This document shows, one piece after another, positions 11,520 to 17,367 of a DNA stretch of 17,367 nt. This stretch comes from Patescibacteria group bacterium (GTDB lineage: Bacteria > Patescibacteriota > Minisyncoccia > Phycocordibacterales > UBA2100): assembly GCA_015489565.1 (NCBI GenBank), contig WFZM01000044.1, forward strand, positions 1 to 17,367. The letters are read 5' to 3'. Positions within the stretch are counted from its first letter, which is position 1. Each line of letters opens with the position of its first letter. The notes beneath the pieces were generated by a model. The model ran no database searches and had not been told where the DNA came from. It saw nothing but the letters and a program-made list of their open reading frames with translations. Both the position numbers and the translations under genes were made by a program.

Positions 11520-13334
11520 ATGAAAATATTAAAAGTAAAGAAAATTACCATATTGCTAGCAATGCTAGTAGTTTTTATAGCTCCAATTGCTACAGTAAAT
11601 GCTTGGGGTGTAGACCCGGGTGGCAGTTGTTGCGATGGTGGTGGTGCCGACTACGGTTGGGGTGGCGGAGATAATGATCCGCATGACCGCGGAGATAATT
11701 GGCCAAATGGTGGTGGGTTCAGCCATACACCGGTGCCAAGCTGTAGCATATCTGCAACACCCAACCCTGTAGAATATGATGGTACTGTAACACTTAGGTG
11801 GACGACAAGTAATGCCACAGGGGCTAGTATAAACAACGGTATAGGCTATGTTCAGGTCGGAGTAAATAAGACCATGAGTATACCAAACTTAAAGAGTGAA
11901 ACTACTTATGTCATGACTGTTACAGGAGCGGGTGGCACAAGAAGCTGCCAGGTTAAAGTTAAAGTAAATCCGCGCCCAAGCTGTACACTTACTGTAAATC
12001 CGGACATTGTAGACAGGGGAGGCAATGTTACTCTCAGCTGGACTACGGAAAATGCGGATTCTGCAAGCATAAGCGGAATTGGAACTGTGGGCCTAAGCGG
12101 TAGTTACACAGTATCTAATCTGCAAAGTACGAAAACCTATACCATGACAGTTAACGGCAACGGAATTACAAATACATGTTCTGCAACAGTAACGGTAAAT
12201 GAGCCACCTGTAGAAGAGCCTAGCTGTTCCATAAGTGCTAACCCGAGTCATATAAGCTATGGTGGTGATACGGTCTTGTCTTGGACTACTTCAAATGCCG
12301 TAAGTGCAAGTATAAACTATCTGGGAACTGTTTCTACAGGTTCAGCGTCAAGAGTAATAAACAATTTGACAAGTACAAGAACTTATATAATGACCGTGCT
12401 TAACTCTGAGGGGGTGTCCAGAACTTGTCAGACTACGGTATATGTAAGCTCTGTAGAAGCGCCCAGCTGTTCAGTTTATATCAGCCCTTCAGTTGTAGAT
12501 TATGGAGATGATGCAACTATAGTTTGGTCAAGTGCAAATGCAAGTTCGGTCTACATAAGCGGTATAGGCTATGTTTCTTCAGCCGGCTCTAGAATACTGG
12601 AAGATATCACAAGCTCTAAAACCTACACCGTTACGGTAAAGTCAGATGATGGTCAAAGCTCCACATGTAGCGCAAGAGTAAGAGTTCGTGAGGAAAATCT
12701 TTCATGTGATATTTGGGCAAGCCCAAATCCAAACACGAATGGTGAGACTACTTTGCACTGGAATTCAGATAATGCAAGCTGGGCAATAATAAACAATGGA
12801 ATTGGTTCAGTTTCAGTTGATGGTTCTAAAAGAATCACAGGACTTTCAAACGGCACTAAGGTCTATACGCTAACAGTCGGAAACTCACACTCAGGCGGAC
12901 AAACAAAGACCTGTTCTGTAACCGTAAGAACTAATAAAACATATGTTCCTACAACTTACCCAAGCTGCAGCATAACAGCAAGCAGGACCTATATACAAAA
13001 AGGAGAGGGTACCACACTTTACTGGACTTCTCAAAATGCAGATACCGCCGTATTTGCGGACAACGGATCAGTAGCCTTGTCAGGTTCAAGAGTGGTATAT
13101 CCTACAGAATCAGGATATTACAAGCTTGTAGTTACAGATGATGAGGGTCATCAATCAAGTTGTCAGACTTATGTTACAGTTGCAAATCCAAGCACTGTAG
13201 TTACAGTATCAAGCGTTCCTTATACGGGTCCAAGAGATGCTCTCTGGGCAGGTCTCATGAGCCTCGTATTTTTCGGAGCTGTCGGAACTCTTTACTCTCG
13301 CCGCCGCCAAGTTATGGAGCTGATAAATCTCTAA
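11520..13334 (+). CDS. Surface protein with six Ig-like repeats and VPYTG sortase-like tail
   Basis: 604 residues. A signal peptide ends near VNA (26-28). A Gly/Asp-rich segment (30-70) with CC at 37-38 follows. Six tandem repeats of about 80 residues start near 72, 152, 233, 314, 393 and 480. Their shared pattern is PSCSI, G..TL.WTT.NA..A.I, GIG.V, GS, TYT.TV, C...V.V. Each repeat has a Cys pair: 75/143, 155/220, 236/303, 317/383, 396/465 and 483/548, spaced 65-69, which suggests a disulfide bridging each beta-sandwich. The C-terminus has VPYTGP (566-571), a hydrophobic helix (about 574-591) and RRR (594-596), the order of a sortase signal (LPxTG-like). I infer a wall- or membrane-anchored stalk or adhesin; no ligand can be named. 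AGGAG sits one base before the ATG, too close for a normal Shine-Dalgarno. It probably shares a transcript with the gene upstream. Confidence 0.85.
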   Translation: MKILKVKKITILLAMLVVFIAPIATVNAWGVDPGGSCCDGGGADYGWGGGDNDPHDRGDNWPNGGGFSHTPVPSCSISATPNPVEYDGTVTLRWTTSNATGASINNGIGYVQVGVNKTMSIPNLKSETTYVMTVTGAGGTRSCQVKVKVNPRPSCTLTVNPDIVDRGGNVTLSWTTENADSASISGIGTVGLSGSYTVSNLQSTKTYTMTVNGNGITNTCSATVTVNEPPVEEPSCSISANPSHISYGGDTVLSWTTSNAVSASINYLGTVSTGSASRVINNLTSTRTYIMTVLNSEGVSRTCQTTVYVSSVEAPSCSVYISPSVVDYGDDATIVWSSANASSVYISGIGYVSSAGSRILEDITSSKTYTVTVKSDDGQSSTCSARVRVREENLSCDIWASPNPNTNGETTLHWNSDNASWAIINNGIGSVSVDGSKRITGLSNGTKVYTLTVGNSHSGGQTKTCSVTVRTNKTYVPTTYPSCSITASRTYIQKGEGTTLYWTSQNADTAVFADNGSVALSGSRVVYPTESGYYKLVVTDDEGHQSSCQTYVTVANPSTVVTVSSVPYTGPRDALWAGLMSLVFFGAVGTLYSRRRQVMELINL

Positions 13335-13376
13335 TCCATACTCAAAAGTCCTAAAAAACAGCTCCAAACGAAAATA

Positions 13377-13411
13377 TAAAAGCCCTGCCGGCGTAGCCGG
13401 CAGGGCTTTTA
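13377..13411. terminator. Terminator after the surface protein gene
   Basis: TAAAAGCCCTGCCGGC (13377-13392) and its exact complement (13396-13411) around a GTA loop, 16 bp without mismatch, T run at the end. Confidence 0.88.
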
Positions 13412-13446
13412 AAATGCTCCAGCAACTTAAACTCAAATGCAAGACA

Positions 13447-13480
13447 TTACTTTATAAGTTCGATCGAAATTATAAAGTAA
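13447..13480. repeat. 34-base near-perfect palindrome between convergent genes
   Basis: Arms TTACTTTATAA (13447-13457) and TTATAAAGTAA (13470-13480) are exact complements, and the centre TTCGATCGAA (13459-13468) is itself palindromic; only the G/A pair at 13458/13469 breaks symmetry. It lies between two terminators, so it is not needed for termination. The 11-base arms ending ATAA/TTAT recall Xer dif arms, but the 12-base centre is not the 6 of dif. Confidence 0.65.
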
Positions 13481-13523
13481 AGAATGCGGTGGCATCAAGC
13501 TCCACTAAACAGTAAAAGCATTA

Positions 13524-13554
13524 CAAAAAACACCGAGATAAAAATCTCGGTGTT
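13524..13554 (-). terminator. Terminator of trxB
   Basis: AACACCGAGAT (13529-13539) pairs exactly with ATCTCGGTGTT (13544-13554). On the minus strand the stem is followed by a run of seven T. It lies 25 bases after the trxB stop. Confidence 0.88.
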
Positions 13555-13578
13555 CATCTCGGACAGGGTAAAGTATAT

Positions 13579-14502
13579 TTAGGCTCTAAGTTTCTTGTAT
13601 ATGTCTTCCAGAGCTTTTACAGCATCTCCCGAAGCGATGTTGTTTTGATGATATACTATATTTGTACAGTCACCGGCAGCCCAAACTCTTTCATGAGAGG
13701 TACTTTGTACCCATGGATCTATTTCTATCTGTCCGTAGTCTGTCAATTTGACAAAATCTTTAACCAAATCCGTATTTGGCACAGCTCCTATTTCCACAAA
13801 AATACCTTGCACTTTAAGGTCGTGCTCTTCACCGCTTTGCCTGTCTTTGTACTTTAGCCCCTCAACAAAAGTATTACCATAAATTTCAAGAAGCTCGGCA
13901 TTTGTCACTGCCTTGAAATTATCATTAGCCATCAATTTTTCCACCGTGCCAGGGTCTGCCTTAAACTTGTCACCATATTCCAGCAGGGTAACCGAGTTTA
14001 CATAGGCAAGAAGTTGCGCGGCAGATTCAAAGCCGGCATTACCTCCTCCTACAACAACTACATCTTTTCCGCTAAACATAGGCCCGTCACAAGTTGCGCA
14101 GTAGGTAAGGCCTTTGTGTTCAAATTCGTCTGCACCCGGAGTATTTAATTTGCGTCTTTTTGAGCCAAGCCCCAAAAATAGGTTTTCCGCTTCAATAGTT
14201 TCACCGTTTTCAAGATTTAAGCTGAAGAAATCTCCCTCATCTGTTATTTTTGCAACTCGGGTAGGGTATTTAATGTCTAAGATATCATCTGCATATTCTT
14301 CAACATGGGCTTTAAATTTTTCTCCCAACTCTTTTCCGCTTATGTGAGGAAAGCCTATCCAGTTTTGTATATCTTCGGACACATTGCTCTGACCACCCCA
14401 GTCATCGGTAATAATGACAGAGCGCAGTTTCTTACGCGCTGCATAAACTGCGGCAGTAGTACCCGCAGGTCCTCCACCTATAATTGCCAATTCGTATCTC
14501 AT
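13579..14502 (-). CDS. trxB: Thioredoxin-disulfide reductase-like flavoprotein
   Basis: An FAD enzyme that passes electrons from NAD(P)H to thioredoxin or a similar dithiol protein. The 307-residue product has the FAD-binding GGGPAG (9-14), the redox pair CATC (135-138), the nucleotide-binding GGGNAG (152-157) and the second FAD motif AAGDCTN near the C-terminus. Low-molecular-weight TrxB is usually 305-320 residues, so it is full length. No thioredoxin gene is seen here. It follows ftsZ by 31 bases on the same strand; a TATAAT 15 bases before its ATG could add a separate promoter. The physiological partner, and NADH or NADPH preference, cannot be told from what I see. Confidence 0.9.
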   Translation of the reverse strand: MRYELAIIGGGPAGTTAAVYAARKKLRSVIITDDWGGQSNVSEDIQNWIGFPHISGKELGEKFKAHVEEYADDILDIKYPTRVAKITDEGDFFSLNLENGETIEAENLFLGLGSKRRKLNTPGADEFEHKGLTYCATCDGPMFSGKDVVVVGGGNAGFESAAQLLAYVNSVTLLEYGDKFKADPGTVEKLMANDNFKAVTNAELLEIYGNTFVEGLKYKDRQSGEEHDLKVQGIFVEIGAVPNTDLVKDFVKLTDYGQIEIDPWVQSTSHERVWAAGDCTNIVYHQNNIASGDAVKALEDIYKKLRA

Positions 14503-14533
14503 ACTTATTTTAATATTATTATAACTTATAATT

Positions 14534-15784
14534 TTACTTCAAAGACTTTTTCAAAAATGACGGTATTCCACCCCAGTCATCATCGTCATCCAGCTCATCT
14601 TCGTCCAAGTTTTTTACTCTGCCATCTTTTTTATTTACTTTTATCTCTTCAATATCTTGCTCTTCCGGAAGTTCGTTATGTATAACCTTTTCATCTTCGT
14701 TCTCCGAGAGCTCTGAGTCGTCTTCATTTTTTCTTGAGAAGAAAGAGGACAGCGCTCCGGACTTCTCTTCTTCAGAAAGTTCTTCTTGCTCGGAAAGTCC
14801 GGTATCAAGTGCCGCTGAAGCCGCCGAGTGCTTTGAAAATCCGGTCGCTATTACAGTAACTTTTATAAAGCCTTTCTTTAGAGTTTTGTCTTCAATTGTT
14901 CCAAAGATAATACGCGCGTTTGCATCTACTGATTTGGTAATAACATTTGCCGCTTCTTGTATCTCTAGCATCGTTAGATCGTCTCCACCTGAGATGGCAA
15001 ACAAAACTCCTGTCGCACCGTTGATATCGATATCAAGAAGAGGGGAGTTAATAGCCTCTTCGGCCGCTTTTGCAGCCCTGCCTTCGCCTCCGGCAGAACC
15101 AATACCCATAAGTGCGCTTCCGGCCGACTCCATTACCGCTCGTATATCCGCAAAGTCAACGTTTATGATACCGGGTGTTGTTATAAGGTCTGATATGCCA
15201 ACCACGGCCTCTTTCAAAATATTATCACAAATAGCAAAAGCATCTTTAACATTGGTTTCTTTGCTTACCAAGCTTAGCAACTTGTCGTTAGGTATTTCTA
15301 TTATTGCGTCCACTTCTTTTTTAAGGTTTGCAATACCTTGTTCTGCCAAGCGCGCTCTTTGCATACCTTCAAAAGAGAATGGGCGAGTCACAACACCTAT
15401 TGTAAGCGCTCCGACCTCTTTGGCTATTTGCGCAACCACCGGAGCGGCACCTGTTCCGGTACCTCCTCCCATGCCACCTGTTATAAATACCATGTCTGAG
15501 CCTCGCAAGGCCTCGTGTATTTCTTCCCTTGTTTCTTCCGCCGCTCTTTTTCCGAGCTCAGGGTTCATGCCTGTGCCAAGGCCGCGAGTTAGATTTTTGC
15601 CTATGTGTATTGTTTTTTTAGCCTTTGAATGATGCAGGTCTTGAGAGTCTGTGTTTATAGCAATGAAATCTACTCCGTCTACCTTGGAGTTAAGCATGTG
15701 ATTTACAGCATTGCCACCGGAACCTCCGACACCTACTACACGGATACGCGCAAAAGCTTCAATGTCAGGTTTAACTTGTTTCAT
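14534..15784 (-). CDS. ftsZ: Cell division protein FtsZ
   Basis: FtsZ is the tubulin-like GTPase that forms the division ring. The 416-residue product has GVGGSGGNAVN (18-28), the GTP signature GGGTGTG (106-112), TRPFSFEG (133-140) and the T7 loop NVDFAD (208-213), so nucleotide binding and hydrolysis residues are intact. A long acidic linker (about 320-400) precedes a C-terminal peptide GGIPSFLKKSLK (405-416), like the conserved tail (IPxFL) that binds FtsA. The start has TTGATA (15822-15817), 18 bases, GATAAT (15798-15793) and eight bases to the ATG, a leaderless-type layout. The gene diverges from ftsA, whereas most bacteria have them in tandem. Confidence 0.97.
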   Translation of the reverse strand: MKQVKPDIEAFARIRVVGVGGSGGNAVNHMLNSKVDGVDFIAINTDSQDLHHSKAKKTIHIGKNLTRGLGTGMNPELGKRAAEETREEIHEALRGSDMVFITGGMGGGTGTGAAPVVAQIAKEVGALTIGVVTRPFSFEGMQRARLAEQGIANLKKEVDAIIEIPNDKLLSLVSKETNVKDAFAICDNILKEAVVGISDLITTPGIINVDFADIRAVMESAGSALMGIGSAGGEGRAAKAAEEAINSPLLDIDINGATGVLFAISGGDDLTMLEIQEAANVITKSVDANARIIFGTIEDKTLKKGFIKVTVIATGFSKHSAASAALDTGLSEQEELSEEEKSGALSSFFSRKNEDDSELSENEDEKVIHNELPEEQDIEEIKVNKKDGRVKNLDEDELDDDDDWGGIPSFLKKSLK

Positions 15785-15792
15785 ATTTTGAA

Positions 15793-15822
15793 ATTATCTT
15801 AGTAATGCTCATATTTTATCAA
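15793..15822 (-). promoter_or_regulatory. Promoter of ftsZ
   Basis: On the minus strand TTGATA (15822-15817), an 18-base spacer and GATAAT (15798-15793), eight bases before the ATG at 15784. Confidence 0.6.
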
Positions 15823-15916
15823 AAAATAAAGAAAAAAGAAGCTGGACAAGCTTGCTATTAAATGTGCTGCTGTTAAAGCTTGGTAGAGGAACTCTAAAAA
15901 ATAAAAAAACTTATGT

Positions 15917-15922
15917 TATAAT
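15917..15922 (+). promoter_or_regulatory. -10 box of ftsA
   Basis: TATAAT (15917-15922) lies six bases before the ATG at 15929, so transcription should begin at or next to the start codon. The -35 region is A-rich with no good match. Confidence 0.55.
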
Positions 15923-15928
15923 GCTTCC

Positions 15929-17080
15929 ATGTCTAAAAATATTATAACCGGAATAGATATAGGAACTCACAGTATTAAGGTTATAATCGCGCAGGCCAGC
16001 GATCATGGCGCTCCTTTGATTTTAGGGACGGGAATTAAAAGCACACATGGACTGAAAAACGGTTACGTCACCAATTCTCGCGAGGTTGCAAAATCTTTGC
16101 AGATAGCCATAAGCAAGGCGGAGCAAATGGCAAATATTGAAGTAGATAGCGCTTATTTGGCCATAGGCGGTATCGGACTTAACTCCATATACACAAAAGC
16201 AGATATAGCCATAACAAGAGCGGAGGGGCAAATAAACGATGCCGATATAGAAAAAGTTTTGGAAAAAGCGGTACTGAAAGCGCAAAAACAATTGGTAAAT
16301 CGCAGGGTTCTGCACAAAATACCTCTTTCTTTTAAAGTAGATGGCCAAGAAGTGCTGGGAGAGGCCAGGGGTTTGCGTGGCAATAAGCTAAGCGCAGATG
16401 TGATGCTTGTTACAACTCTTGAGCCTCATTATTTAAATTTGAAAGAAGTGGTGGAGTCCCTGGGTATAGATGTTTTAGATGTTTTGGCGTCTCCTGTGGC
16501 GGCGAGCCTAGTGGTGCTCAGCAAAGAGCAGAAAGAAGCAGGCTGTGTTCTTGCCAATATCGGAGCCGAGACAGTATCAATAATAGTATACGAAGACGGC
16601 ATTCCGATTTCGTTAAAAGTCTTTCCGACAGGCTCGGCTGATATTACAAGTGAGATAGCTTTGAAATTGCAGGTTCCGTTAAGTCAGGCGGAAGAGATGA
16701 AGCGTGGCGCTCTTTATGACCAGTCCATACCTCAAAAGAAACTTGACGATATAATATCCTCACGCCTGAAAGAAATGTTCACCCTGATAAGAGCGCATTT
16801 AAAAGAGATAGATAAAGACGGACTTTTGCCTGCCGGCGTTATTTTAACCGGTGGGGGAGTTGGGCTTGCGCATATAAAAGATTTGGCAAGAGTGGCATTG
16901 AGACTTCCAAGTGAGCTGGCACAGCTTAAAGTTGTAGGCAAGTCTTTGAAGGACTCTACCTGGGCTGTAGCCTACGGTCTTTGTCTTTACGGTGCCGGTG
17001 AAGCCAGCTCTTCAAGATTGCAGCTTCCTTTTAAAATAAAAGATTTCTTCTCCTCTGTCTTGAAACATTTCATGCCTTAG
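15929..17080 (+). CDS. ftsA: Cell division protein FtsA
   Basis: FtsA is the actin-like protein that ties the FtsZ ring to the membrane and recruits later division proteins. The 383-residue product begins with phosphate-1 motif GIDIGTHSIK (8-17), followed by the 1C/SHS2 region (about 84-165, with ITRAEGQINDADIEKVL). The phosphate-2 motif reads NIGAETVS (210-217) where the family usually has D-I-G-G/A-G-T-T; the acidic residue and one Gly are replaced, which may lower ATP hydrolysis. The adenosine motif TGGGVGL (near 310) is intact. The C-terminal LPFKIKDFFSSVLKHFMP is an amphipathic membrane-binding helix. It diverges from ftsZ, and its stop overlaps the ybeY stop by four bases on the opposite strand. 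Confidence 0.95.
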   Translation: MSKNIITGIDIGTHSIKVIIAQASDHGAPLILGTGIKSTHGLKNGYVTNSREVAKSLQIAISKAEQMANIEVDSAYLAIGGIGLNSIYTKADIAITRAEGQINDADIEKVLEKAVLKAQKQLVNRRVLHKIPLSFKVDGQEVLGEARGLRGNKLSADVMLVTTLEPHYLNLKEVVESLGIDVLDVLASPVAASLVVLSKEQKEAGCVLANIGAETVSIIVYEDGIPISLKVFPTGSADITSEIALKLQVPLSQAEEMKRGALYDQSIPQKKLDDIISSRLKEMFTLIRAHLKEIDKDGLLPAGVILTGGGVGLAHIKDLARVALRLPSELAQLKVVGKSLKDSTWAVAYGLCLYGAGEASSSRLQLPFKIKDFFSSVLKHFMP

Positions 17081-17367
17081 CTTCTATATTTTTTGAAGTA
17101 TTTATCTTCAAGCTTTTCCATATTTTCGGAATGCTCGTAGCCTTTAAGGTGTAAAAGAGAATGTATAAAAAGGAAAATAAAATGCTCCCGAATGCTGTGT
17201 CCGAAACTTTCGGCTTCTTTTTCTATTTGACGGGCATTTAGTATTATTTCCCCGGAATTTTTACTGTATATAAAAGACAGAGTGTTGGGTACATAATCTT
17301 TATTTCGGTATTTTTTATTTATGTTTTTTGCCATTTTGTCGGCGCATATAAGCAAACTGAGCTCATA
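17077..17367 (-). CDS. ybeY: YbeY endoribonuclease, 5' end beyond window
   Basis: YbeY is a metal-dependent RNase involved in 16S rRNA 3' processing and ribosome quality control. The frame is open to the window edge, reading ELSLLICADKMAKNINKKYR before the first internal start, so the N-terminus is missing. Visible signatures are the N-terminal pattern K.IN.KYR...Y..NTLSF, GEIILN, and the metal site HSLLHLKGYEH, in which three His are spaced as in the YbeY HGxLHLxGYDH motif. The usual Gly after the first His is Ser. The C-terminus follows with MEKLEDKYFKKYRS. It converges on ftsA with overlapping stop codons. Confidence 0.88.
   Translation of the reverse strand, partial: YELSLLICADKMAKNINKKYRNKDYVPNTLSFIYSKNSGEIILNARQIEKEAESFGHSIREHFIFLFIHSLLHLKGYEHSENMEKLEDKYFKKYRS

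Noticed and set aside
13447..13480. Xer dif site
   Set aside because: Arms look similar but the centre is 12 bases instead of 6 and both arms are mirror images; kept only as an unexplained palindrome.
14886..15632. 248-residue open frame opposite ftsZ
   Set aside because: Entirely within ftsZ on the other strand, with Ser/Ala/Ile-rich composition typical of a shadow frame and no promoter or family.

Overview
The window looks like a chromosomal segment of a Patescibacteria (Candidate Phyla Radiation) bacterium, most like Parcubacteria. It is AT-rich. Evidence for the lineage: a translation initiation factor IF2 without the long N-terminal region, a DUF4446-like coiled-coil protein, a sigma-region-4 plus HARE-HTH regulator, a two-helix membrane protein of a type I associate with this radiation, an Ada-like metal-binding domain on a membrane anchor, a surface protein with a VPYTG sortase-like tail, and tRNA genes without an encoded CCA end. 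No ribosomal RNA, transposase, integrase or CRISPR array is visible.

Layout. 1-283: the end of a tRNA-Ser gene (minus) and a tRNA-Glu gene with its terminator. 284-2867: a DUF4446-like protein, then infB and rbfA, a translation operon. 2868-4220: four tRNA genes (Leu-UAA on minus; Cys, Lys and Leu-UAG on plus) embedded in gene-free DNA built of long imperfect palindromes, several of which carry copies of tRNA-Leu 3' ends. This is the most unusual part of the window. 4271-5736: a small membrane protein (minus) diverging from a sigma-4/HARE-HTH regulator with stacked promoters. 5744-9968: a two-helix membrane protein, the lytic transglycosylase mltG, an S41 C-terminal processing peptidase and ribosomal protein bL9. 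10004-10331: a bidirectional terminator and ribosomal protein bL27 (minus). 10395-13334: an anchored Ada-like protein, a secreted Cys-rich basic protein and a six-repeat Ig-like surface protein. 13377-13554: three palindromes between convergent genes. 13579-15784: ftsZ and trxB on minus. 15929-17080: ftsA on plus, diverging from ftsZ. 17077-17367: ybeY, cut by the window end.

Themes. The window holds a translation set (infB, rbfA, bL9, bL27, tRNAs, ybeY) and an envelope and division set (mltG, S41 peptidase, ftsA, ftsZ, surface protein). At least eight genes have a -10 box 6-9 bases before the start codon and no Shine-Dalgarno sequence, which suggests mostly leaderless transcription. Many 3' ends carry very regular, near-perfect hairpins with 3-base loops; one hairpin of the same style lies inside rbfA.
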